Under the pieces are notes generated by a model. It was not told the origin of the DNA. It saw only the letters and a program-made list of their open reading frames with translations, and did not search any database. Position numbers and translations under genes: made by a program. Shown in pieces: positions 22,719 through 29,131 of a stretch of 29,131 nt of DNA. The stretch spans positions 1-29,131 of the IMG/VR virus record IMGVR_UViG_3300025286_000097; one strand, 5' to 3'. Position 1 is the stretch's first letter. Every line of letters starts with the position of its first letter. The DNA comes from a virus.

Positions 22719-24338
22719 TCATATAGAGTATGTTATCTGAAAAAACATATCATCAGTAGCCCCACTGATATCTGAAACTTTGAGCGATGACCTATTACCT
22801 GCGTTATTAACATCATAAAAGAATATAGTTGTATCTGTCGTACTCGGATTTGTTACAGCAACTAGATGAGTCCCGCTGACCGTCACGCCGTTTGTCTGAA
22901 CTGTACCCGTGGAGTAGTCAGTAGACGCAAATGAAAATGGTAGTCCCTGTATACAGATTGCGTTACCTGCCGTCATACCTGTTGTATCTATATTCTCTAT
23001 CCTGCCAATAACCGTTACTAAATTACCTCTTTTAAACCATTTCTGGCTAGTCGCGTTAGCGTCAAAAGTACCTGTGTTTCCACCTGTATAGGCATCTGCT
23101 ACAACAGGCGTCCAAGTACCTTCGCAATTGTAAACAACATCCGTCCCACCTGCGCCACCGTAGAGCGTACCCGTCGTGTTCCAAAAGTTGGTATCGGCGT
23201 CATCTAGCCCACAATCAGCATCGAGATCATATATATTGTCTGTACCATAATCCCTACAACCTGCAACTAATATTTTAGCGTTAGCACCTTTCACGACATA
23301 GCCGCCGGGAGCGGAAAAGAAACAACCTGTGACATTTAACTGAGTTGGTCTTGTTGTATCGCCCGTAACACCCGTTACATAGATAGCGCCCTCAGTTGTA
23401 GTCACCATACCGTGATCCTCAAACCATGTCCCTATCACATTTACCACGCTTTCACCCCTAATTCTTAGCGCCCAAGATAGAGTATCCTCAAGTCCTATAC
23501 CACTCAGATTTAACCCAAAACAACCATTGACATCCATTCCTTCAGTGCAACGATACGCTCTACACGCATCGACATGTACTCCATTACTATTTGTTCCAAG
23601 TACATACCCCTTACCTATGCATTCCTCAACAAAGCAATCTCGAATCGTGTTAAACCAAGTGTTACCAGTAAGCTCTATGCCCGCCGTCAATGTTCTTACA
23701 ACGCGAACTCTTTCAATCAAGAACCCGTTTATCGTTTCGTTTACTCGTATACCGTGAGTAGTGTAGTGCGTATAGTCGTACCAGTTTCCTGCACCAGTCC
23801 TCGTACCAACAATTTTAAGATCTGATATTTTACCCCTATTGTATCTAGTCAATCCTGCGCTATTTATGTCTATAGCTACACCCGTCAATGCTGTTGAGCA
23901 TTGTAATGCGGTAGTCTCCATGCACTCACCTATAATAGTTACATCATTACCAGATGCTGTTATGGATGACGTTATTAGGTAATCCCCGCTAGGTATAAAA
24001 GTAGCAACATCGTTATCAACTCCATACGTGACTGCTGCTTGGATAGCCGCTGTATCATCCGCAACATAATCACCTACTGCACCCCATTGCTTAACATTCA
24101 TAACCCCAGGAAATAGTCCTTTTGCCTGGTGAGTAGAGAGGTCTATATATTCCCCTCCATCTTCGGTCCCTGTCCCGGCTGCCACTATCTGGTAGGTATT
24201 ACCCCCTCCATCTCCGACAGAGGTATACCCCGGTGTCCTGACTGTATCTCCTACCCGTAGAGTGGTATCCGCAATCATTTCCGACACGGTATTATGGTGC
24301 GAATCAATCTGATCAAAGTTAAATTTTGTTCGTGCCAT
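22719..24338 (-). CDS. Tailspike with beta-helix domain, probable depolymerase (539 aa)
   Basis: A 539-residue tailspike in three parts. Residues 1-80 are an N-terminal virion-binding domain with DTVRTPGYTSVGDGGGN and YQIV, a known spike pattern. VKQWGAVGDYVADD (82-95) opens a right-handed beta-helix of the pectin-lyase type to about residue 405, with regular short strands and repeated G/N-rich turns (for example GFLIERVRVV and ETTALQCS). Residues 408-539 form a C-terminal beta domain that starts EGTWTPVVADAY and includes LVTVIGRIENI, as in trimerising spike tips. It probably binds and cuts surface polysaccharide; the active site cannot be located. Codons in the beta-helix seem richer in GCG, ACG and CGT/CGC than neighbouring genes, a sign of domain exchange. 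Confidence 0.75.
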   Translation of the reverse strand: MARTKFNFDQIDSHHNTVSEMIADTTLRVGDTVRTPGYTSVGDGGGNTYQIVAAGTGTEDGGEYIDLSTHQAKGLFPGVMNVKQWGAVGDYVADDTAAIQAAVTYGVDNDVATFIPSGDYLITSSITASGNDVTIIGECMETTALQCSTALTGVAIDINSAGLTRYNRGKISDLKIVGTRTGAGNWYDYTHYTTHGIRVNETINGFLIERVRVVRTLTAGIELTGNTWFNTIRDCFVEECIGKGYVLGTNSNGVHVDACRAYRCTEGMDVNGCFGLNLSGIGLEDTLSWALRIRGESVVNVIGTWFEDHGMVTTTEGAIYVTGVTGDTTRPTQLNVTGCFFSAPGGYVVKGANAKILVAGCRDYGTDNIYDLDADCGLDDADTNFWNTTGTLYGGAGGTDVVYNCEGTWTPVVADAYTGGNTGTFDANATSQKWFKRGNLVTVIGRIENIDTTGMTAGNAICIQGLPFSFASTDYSTGTVQTNGVTVSGTHLVAVTNPSTTDTTIFFYDVNNAGNRSSLKVSDISGATDDMFFQITYSI

Positions 24339-24352
24339 TTTGCTTGCCTCTC

Positions 24353-24490
24353 TTATGTGCTTATATCAGAGTAGCGGATTTCTCCAATCTCAATGCTCAT
24401 CATTACATCACCCACCGCTCCAAAATCCTTTACACTAACCATATCAGGAGCATAATTAGCATTTTGTACATTTCTACTTATCTCTGTCAT
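24353..24490 (-). CDS. Tiny ORF with a tailspike entry motif (45 aa), possible spike remnant
   Basis: A 45-residue ORF between the two tailspike genes that is not shown by standard length cut-offs. Residues 18-28 read VSVKDFGAVGD, matching the entry to the beta-helix in the neighbouring spikes (VSVTDFGAVGD in the 805-residue protein, VKQWGAVGD in the 539-residue protein), but the usual GVTDDT continuation is missing and the protein stops 17 residues later. An AAAGGG site lies about ten bases before the ATG. It may be the remains of a third spike gene shortened by deletion, or a small expressed adaptor. The motif is clear; whether it is translated is not. Confidence 0.5.
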   Translation of the reverse strand: MTEISRNVQNANYAPDMVSVKDFGAVGDVMMSIEIGEIRYSDIST

Positions 24491-24535
24491 AACTATTGCC
24501 CTTTATTAAACTTAATTGTGTTTGTGCCACTCTAA

Positions 24536-26953
24536 CTACCCTAGTGTTATTGTACTATTGGAATCATCTGTATAAAACAGTACGTTAACACCGTTATATT
24601 GTATAACAGACCGCTTCTCTGAATTCGCTACACCATTGGATAGAGAGTTACCAACTGCTGCACCTCCAGCATTGAACCCACGATCCATGTAGTATCTACC
24701 TGCATTTCCCGTGAAATTATTTTCAAATTGCCCTTTTTTAAGGTCGCTTGTTGCGGTGTTTTGCACGTAATCGAGTCTGTTACCTGATATGTTGTAGGGC
24801 ATATCTATAGAACTTGCTGTTCCTCCACCTGATGATGTCGCTATCAGGTACTGACACCCATATACATGATTGTTCGTGAAACTAACTTGCTTAAATGCAT
24901 CTGTATCAGTTACGTTGCATGATAATACAGCCCACGTATCCATAGACGTACCAGATGTAAACGAAGAGCTACCATCGAACGGTTTTGCAAGGAAGGTATT
25001 ACCTGTTATGTTTATAGCTGACGCTAACTCTCCATCGAATCTTATGTGTGTGTTGCAATTTCTAAACGTGTTACCATTGATGGTTATACCAGACATCTGA
25101 CCGCCATCATCTATGCTGTATGAGCCGTCTGTAACGTCTGACCAGATGTACATCCCTAAATGCCTGTATGCACTTCCTGATGCAGCCTCCAAAAACGATA
25201 CCGTGTTGCCAGTAACGCTTATGTTTTTCATGATCCTACCCGCTGATAAGTAATCAGATCTGCCCGCTAAGATTGATGTGAGACTGTCGGACGATATATT
25301 GATTCCGCCTGAAGCAGTTGGATTATTGTTTACATTAATAACGTTTGCTGAGACACTTACGTCTGATGCGGGTGCTGATATGTTTATACCTGCACCATGA
25401 CCATTCACTTGGTTGCCGATAATTGTCTGGTTAAATCCTACTGTTTTGATCGCTGGCTTATTACAGACCGTATATTCATCGGTAGTAAATATATTGCTTG
25501 AGCATACATCATCTCTACCAGCAAAATAAACGGGATGTTCTGAGCAGTTAAAACAGTAGTTACCTTTGAATATTATACCCCTACCTGATCTTTTTACAGC
25601 ACCACCAGTCCATCCACCAACCGTAGGCGTGTATGTACTGTCTTCTTCTGTGCCAATGTCGTATGTCGTAGCTGTCACCATCGCGTCATCTGTCCATTCA
25701 AACTCACAGTGTGTTACTAGACCACCATCAAGACCCGGAGTTACAATAGCATGTATTAACGCTCTACCTGTCGTCGCATGAGACTGAGCTACAAAATTGC
25801 AGCCGATAATCTTTGATCTGTAGTTTTTTGTAGTGTTGTAGTATGCTGCGTTTTCATAGTCATAACTCACGGGCGCTTGATACCAAATAGCCTGAGAATC
25901 GATATCATCAAATTCGCAACGAATGACTCTAGTGTTTTTTGTATTTTTAAACTCTATAGCGTGACGACCATCGCTCAATGCTGACCCATCAGTACTATGC
26001 CTACTATCTTCACCTACAAAACGAAAGCCTTTTATCTTGATGTTTTCAACTTGATCATTTATATCATTAGAGTCAGGTTTACCGACTAACAATATCGGAA
26101 ATGATAGTGCATATGTTGATATATCACTAGATAGCCGCCTCAACTGTACCCCACTTTCAGCAACCAGGGTTATATTAGACGAGTCTATATTTAGTCCATA
26201 TTTATCATTAGTTCCTTTGGTAACTGATACGCGATAATCACCACCACCACTTGTCATAGGGAATCTGACTACACCACCACCCGCAGCTTTAACAGCATCG
26301 ATAGCTTTTTTAATATCCGTGCTGTCGTCCGTTACACCATCTCCTACAGCTCCAAAGTCTGTAACACTAACACTCTCTCTTAACTTAGCTTGTACAGTGG
26401 TAGCTACTGCACCCGTTCCCGATGGAGTGTATGTAACGTTTGAAGAATCCATTATAGATGTGGTAGTGGTTGAGTTTGTTATGAAATCGAATCCAGCACC
26501 ATCCAAGGGATCGAAGGTAAGTGTAACCTCTGTAGAGCTAGTCTCTGTATAGTCAGGTCCTTTCCTTAATCGCTGACCCTGCATCATTACGTCTAGGTTG
26601 TTTGCACCGGGTGTGTATGTGATACCGGTCAGGGTGAACTTATTACCACCGTCTGCCTCCGAACCCAGTTTAGTCTCTATCTGACGTTGTACTACTCCAC
26701 TACCACCGATAATTGCACCGGCATTTAACTGTCTAACTGTTACATAGTCAGAGTTACTAATCCCATCAGCAGCGTTAGTTACCCGGTTACTATTCAGATC
26801 AATGTTTGCTTGCATCTGATTAGGTTCCCCAGCAGGGGGGTTACGATACAGGACACTGTTATTGAACTCATCCTCTATCGCTTGAAAGTTTGTATTCAAG
26901 TTAGTGGTGGACTGGTATCCTGATGCTAATGTTTCAAGGTCAATCTTCGCCAT
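24536..26953 (-). CDS. Large tailspike / tail fibre with beta-helix domain (805 aa)
   Basis: An 805-residue receptor-binding protein. The N-terminus LNTNFQAIEDEFNNSVLYRN (about residues 19-38) with NQMQANIDLNSNRVTNA is a common virion-attachment region of podovirus fibres, followed by a linker and a small beta domain (105-180, GITYTPGANNLDVMMQGQ). SVSVTDFGAVGDGVTDD (195-210) opens a long pectin-lyase-type beta-helix with many repeated strands (for example NISVTGNTVSF, GITINGNTFRN and INITGNTFLA) to the C-terminus. It attaches to the tail and may bind or cut capsule or O-antigen. AGAGGATAAT precedes the ATG; the start overlaps the upstream stop as TAATG. Its full N-terminal anchor suggests it is the main spike to which the smaller one is added. 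Confidence 0.75.
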   Translation of the reverse strand: MAKIDLETLASGYQSTTNLNTNFQAIEDEFNNSVLYRNPPAGEPNQMQANIDLNSNRVTNAADGISNSDYVTVRQLNAGAIIGGSGVVQRQIETKLGSEADGGNKFTLTGITYTPGANNLDVMMQGQRLRKGPDYTETSSTEVTLTFDPLDGAGFDFITNSTTTTSIMDSSNVTYTPSGTGAVATTVQAKLRESVSVTDFGAVGDGVTDDSTDIKKAIDAVKAAGGGVVRFPMTSGGGDYRVSVTKGTNDKYGLNIDSSNITLVAESGVQLRRLSSDISTYALSFPILLVGKPDSNDINDQVENIKIKGFRFVGEDSRHSTDGSALSDGRHAIEFKNTKNTRVIRCEFDDIDSQAIWYQAPVSYDYENAAYYNTTKNYRSKIIGCNFVAQSHATTGRALIHAIVTPGLDGGLVTHCEFEWTDDAMVTATTYDIGTEEDSTYTPTVGGWTGGAVKRSGRGIIFKGNYCFNCSEHPVYFAGRDDVCSSNIFTTDEYTVCNKPAIKTVGFNQTIIGNQVNGHGAGINISAPASDVSVSANVINVNNNPTASGGINISSDSLTSILAGRSDYLSAGRIMKNISVTGNTVSFLEAASGSAYRHLGMYIWSDVTDGSYSIDDGGQMSGITINGNTFRNCNTHIRFDGELASAINITGNTFLAKPFDGSSSFTSGTSMDTWAVLSCNVTDTDAFKQVSFTNNHVYGCQYLIATSSGGGTASSIDMPYNISGNRLDYVQNTATSDLKKGQFENNFTGNAGRYYMDRGFNAGGAAVGNSLSNGVANSEKRSVIQYNGVNVLFYTDDSNSTITLG

Positions 26954-27501
26954 TATGTATTATCCTCTGTGCATTTCTTACTGGCTGTGGATAAGCCTTT
27001 ATCATACCCTAATCCTTTCAGGGAATTATAGACCCGTTGTGATCCTACGGAGCCTCTACCAAACCGTGATCTTCTCGCGGTGGAGTGGCCTCCTTTTGTA
27101 GACTGTTCTGTGAAAGGAGATTCTACTAGCTCACCAGCCTTGTACAGATGTAACTCATCATCCCTAGGATTGTATATTACATGAGCGTAAGCCTTATGGC
27201 TAGGCAGTGTACGAGCCACATGACTAGGTGTAAGGACTATCTTTGACCCTGAGTTTGAGGAAGATATTACACGGTCTCTACATACATATGTGACACCATC
27301 TTCTACAGTGAAGGTACATGCTGATATCTCCCAATCATATACATCATTCCTAGGGTTAGGTCTGAAGAATATAACAGCGGAGGTAGCTCCTGTGAAGAAA
27401 CGGCTACTAAATAGCTGGTGCCCTTTCCTAGAGATCCCTCCTAGCTTCACATCCCCTTCACCTAACGGGACTACTCTCTCACTCATCACTCCACTTGCCA
27501 T
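26953..27501 (-). CDS. Putative virion protein with shared C-terminal module (182 aa)
   Basis: A 182-residue protein of unknown function. The first ~130 residues are strand-rich and include SAVIFFRPNPRNDVYDWEI and AYAHVIYNPRDDELHLYK. Residues 137-182 form a module that is 27/46 identical, without gaps, to the C-terminus of the upstream 230-residue protein: GG-STARR, GSVG, LGYDKGLSTA and a final EDNT. The module ends like the GYxxxLxD-type ends often seen on phage tail proteins, so a role in binding a common virion site is reasonable but inferred. Start and stop both use TAATG overlaps, and the next gene is the main tailspike, suggesting a tail or spike-attachment role. Confidence 0.6.
   Translation of the reverse strand: MASGVMSERVVPLGEGDVKLGGISRKGHQLFSSRFFTGATSAVIFFRPNPRNDVYDWEISACTFTVEDGVTYVCRDRVISSSNSGSKIVLTPSHVARTLPSHKAYAHVIYNPRDDELHLYKAGELVESPFTEQSTKGGHSTARRSRFGRGSVGSQRVYNSLKGLGYDKGLSTASKKCTEDNT
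26956..27093 (-). repeat. Shared 46-residue C-terminal module, copy in the 182-residue protein
   Basis: This part encodes residues 137-182 of the 182-residue protein and aligns without gaps to 27504-27641. Blocks of identity are GG-STARR, GSVG, LGYDKGLSTA and EDNT. The DNA also shares stretches such as cttatcataccctag-like text in the GYDKG region, so the copies share ancestry rather than only structure. Confidence 0.8.
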
Positions 27502-28193
27502 TAAGTATTGTCCTCTAAGAAGTCTGATCTTGCTGTAGACAGACCCTTATCATACCCTAGGAGCTGCATATCGTCGTAGGAGTCTGTAGCACCTACGGAC
27601 CCTTGACCTACAAAGCCTCTTCTGGCTGTAGACCTTCCTCCAGTGTACCCTGTGTTTAAAAGATACTCATATGACTTACTACTAGATCCAAACACATCCC
27701 TTCCTAGAGGTACACCACCAGACAATATAGTTGCCTTCCTGGGTGTTATAATCAGAGATTCAGTACTGGCAGATATGTTCTTAGCTGCATTAACGGTAGC
27801 GGCCTGTTCACTAATGAGCAGAGAGTCCGTAGTCGCAGATATCAATATAACTGTGCCAACAGTCGCTGTCTGCCCTGCCAAGGTTAGTGATGCTAGACTT
27901 GCACCTATGTTTGTTGCGGCATTGATTGTAGCCGGTTGTTCTGCTATAGTCAGTGAGGTAGTAATAGCAGCTATGTTTATACCGGAATTAACTGTGGCAG
28001 CCTGTTCTGTTATCAATAAGGTTGCCAGGGTTGTACTGATATTTACACCTGCATTGACCGTGGCTCCCTGCTCACTTATTACCAAGGAATCTACAGTACA
28101 GTTAACTGTAGTACCCGCGGACGCAGCAGCTTCCATACCCCCTAAAGGTATAGCATCTCCTAATGGTAAACCTGCAAAACCTAGACCAGACAT
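27501..28193 (-). CDS. Repeat-bearing putative virion protein with shared C-terminal module (230 aa)
   Basis: A 230-residue protein in three parts: a short glycine/leucine-rich start (FAGLPLGDAIPLGG), a repeat array at residues 29-156 with an exact 22-residue period, and the 46-residue C-terminal module shared with the next gene. In the array, EQ or an equivalent pair recurs at residues 41, 63, 85, 107, 129 and 151; the unit is roughly SLxIxEQxATVNAxxNIxxxxx, which suggests stacked beta strands in a stalk or fibre. I recall similar TVNA/TNI repeats in other phage virion proteins. The place before the spikes suggests a tail or capsid appendage. The module may attach both proteins to one partner. 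Function is inferred. Confidence 0.6.
   Translation of the reverse strand: MSGLGFAGLPLGDAIPLGGMEAAASAGTTVNCTVDSLVISEQGATVNAGVNISTTLATLLITEQAATVNSGINIAAITTSLTIAEQPATINAATNIGASLASLTLAGQTATVGTVILISATTDSLLISEQAATVNAAKNISASTESLIITPRKATILSGGVPLGRDVFGSSSKSYEYLLNTGYTGGRSTARRGFVGQGSVGATDSYDDMQLLGYDKGLSTARSDFLEDNT
27504..27641 (-). repeat. Shared 46-residue C-terminal module, copy in the 230-residue protein
   Basis: Encodes residues 185-230 of the repeat-bearing protein; pairs with 26956-27093. Most of the divergence is in three short blocks (around residues 193-197, 202-211 and 222-226 of this protein), while the glycine/STAR/GYDKG elements and the final EDNT are kept, which suggests selection on the module itself. 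Confidence 0.8.
27726..28109 (-). repeat. Six 22-residue (66-base) coding repeats
   Basis: Six tandem units with a constant 22-residue period; the anchor pair is EQ in units 1, 2, 3 and 5, GQ in unit 4 and PR in the degenerate unit 6. Units 1, 2 and 5 are closest (EQGATVNAG, EQAATVNSG, EQAATVNAA). Regular length with diverging sequence points to old duplications held by structure. Confidence 0.85.
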
Positions 28194-28196
28194 ATA

Positions 28197-28637
28197 TTAA
28201 GCCAACGTGAAGATGCCGCTGGCACTCCATGTGACAGTTAAGTCACCTGCTGTCATGTCTACAGGACCCCCAAGCTCAACGAAGCATAGACCTGCATCTG
28301 TGGTTCCGTTATGAAGACCTGTCTGATATACCAGACCCCAGTACGCAGTGGTTGAGTTAGAACCATCCTGTGTCCAGCTAGGATTGACTGTCGAGTCCAA
28401 GGTCGCTGTACCGGCTGACTCAGACCAGGTCATGGTTAACGCCTCTCCACCAAGCGTATATGTCCCAGCATCGACCACTTCAGTGAAATCACTTAATGTT
28501 GGAGTTGCCGTAGCTGCTGTTGGAGCAGTAGTATTATCCAGTATTGCCAGTTTAAACGAGTTAGTATCCAGATCGAATGTCCCATCTGCTAACCATTCCT
28601 TTGCTACATTAAAGACTGTAACGTCACCTGTTGCCAT
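28197..28637 (-). CDS. Putative phage structural protein (146 aa)
   Basis: A 146-residue beta-rich protein starting MATGDVTVFNVAKEWLADG and with FDLDTNSFKLAILDNTTAP, a beginning I recall from small conserved structural proteins of many phages. The rest has alternating strands (YTLGGEALTMTWSESAG, DLTVTWSASGIFTLA) in line with a compact beta-sandwich. The exact role is unknown; its place next to fibre/spike genes suggests a virion surface or tail part. GAGGG lies about eight bases before the ATG, and it overlaps the preceding gene by 14 bases. Confidence 0.65.
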   Translation of the reverse strand: MATGDVTVFNVAKEWLADGTFDLDTNSFKLAILDNTTAPTAATATPTLSDFTEVVDAGTYTLGGEALTMTWSESAGTATLDSTVNPSWTQDGSNSTTAYWGLVYQTGLHNGTTDAGLCFVELGGPVDMTAGDLTVTWSASGIFTLA

Positions 28638-29131
28638 TTTGTAAACCCTCTATTGCTTGTTCTGCTGCTACCCATAGATCGTTAACCTGATCCAATGTGG
28701 TTGCTGCGTCTACATCATTGTTGAACTTCACTCTTCGACGCTCTACTGTCGCCACATTCGCATTATAACTATTTGTTGCTGTGATAATCAAGTTGGCCAT
28801 CTGAGTCACTGTGATACCTCTCTCTAGTGATTCAGCCTTTAGATACGGGTAGTCATCCTCAGTAGCTGTGTAACCAGAGTTCTTAAATGACAGGGCCTCT
28901 GTGTGTTTAGCTCGATACCTTGAATTAATAGCCCTTGGATACTTAGTGGCTATTTTGTCATCTACCTTGTTACTCACCTCGTCTTTGACGTATGATTTAA
29001 AGTTAGCAACTGCGTTAACATCGTTCAACAGTGAATCGTACTGCGCTTCACCGCCTTTAACGCTTGATCCGTTCAGTAGTGTTACTGTGCTTCCCACGCT
29101 GTCTAAATAGTTCAGTTGCCCAATTGTAAAC
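28624..29131 (-). CDS. Hypothetical protein, 5'-partial at the right window edge
   Basis: The frame stays open beyond the first possible start (GTG at 29097) to the window edge, and the added residues look protein-like (TIGQLNYLDSVGSTV), so the gene probably starts outside the window. At least 168 codons are visible. It is helical and charged, with a segment EALSFKNSGYTATEDDYPYLKAE, and a later helix MANLIITATNSYNANVATVERRR. The mid-part resembles helical tail-fibre or chaperone-like regions of phage tail proteins, but I cannot assign a family. It is the first visible gene of this virion-accessory set. Confidence 0.55.
   Translation of the reverse strand, partial: FTIGQLNYLDSVGSTVTLLNGSSVKGGEAQYDSLLNDVNAVANFKSYVKDEVSNKVDDKIATKYPRAINSRYRAKHTEALSFKNSGYTATEDDYPYLKAESLERGITVTQMANLIITATNSYNANVATVERRRVKFNNDVDAATTLDQVNDLWVAAEQAIEGLQNGNR

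Noticed and set aside
27643-28200. A 185-codon open frame on the plus strand
   Set aside because: It is antisense to the 22-residue repeat array; the regular repeat keeps the opposite frame open. It has no matching operon or ribosome site, and the minus-strand protein explains the region.
1-29131. T7-type phage promoters, tRNA genes, CRISPR arrays, IS elements, integrase or attachment sites
   Set aside because: No repeated promoter-like string at gene starts, no cloverleaf-like segment in the few gaps, no regular spacer array and no transposase or recombinase motif was seen. Reading by eye cannot fully exclude promoters inside genes.

Overview
The window is a segment of a tailed double-stranded DNA phage with short-tail (podovirus) architecture. 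The evidence is the gene set: T7-type DNA-metabolism genes (MazG, 5'-3' exonuclease, T7 gp3-like endonuclease I) and a complete podovirus virion set (small and large terminase, portal, scaffold, capsid, tail adaptor, tail nozzle and three internal/ejection proteins). There is no tape-measure, sheath or tail-tube gene. Base composition is moderate in GC and codons such as AGG, AGA, ATA and CTA are frequent. The mix resembles the non-RNA-polymerase T7-like phages of marine gammaproteobacteria and alphaproteobacteria (SIO1/Zobellviridae-like), but that placement is an inference from gene content. No host can be named from the sequence.

Layout: positions 1-3828 carry a tightly packed plus-strand operon. 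It holds an unknown gene cut by the window edge, MazG, a FEN-type exonuclease, endonuclease I, two tiny membrane proteins, three small unknowns, a metallophosphoesterase, an o-spanin-like lipoprotein and a small membrane protein. Positions 3793-29131 are entirely minus-strand and read right to left: a set of virion-accessory proteins (29131-26953), two beta-helix tailspikes with a tiny tailspike-like ORF between them (26953-22719), small and large terminase, portal, a small protein, scaffold, major capsid protein, a putative decoration protein, a strong GC hairpin, a putative head fibre, tail adaptor, a small overlapping gene, tail nozzle, a GNAT acetyltransferase, three internal virion proteins (the last with a lysozyme-like domain), an HNH-like basic protein and a holin/XhlA-like membrane protein. 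The two operons converge and their last genes overlap by 36 bases.

How the genes work together: the plus-strand genes adjust nucleotides and process DNA (host DNA breakdown, primer removal, resolution of branched replication DNA). The minus-strand genes build the particle: terminase packages DNA through the portal into a scaffold-assembled capsid; adaptor and nozzle close the tail; internal proteins are ejected to breach the wall; tailspikes bind and probably degrade surface polysaccharide. Likely lysis genes lie around the convergence point, but no free endolysin is visible.

The most notable non-routine signals are a 46-residue C-terminal module shared by two neighbouring proteins, a protein with an exact 22-residue repeat, a 45-codon ORF carrying the tailspike entry motif, a 153-base two-frame coding overlap, and hairpins after the decoration gene and inside the XhlA-like gene. 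I saw no tRNA, rRNA, CRISPR array, insertion sequence or integrase, and no stretch over 300 bases without a gene.
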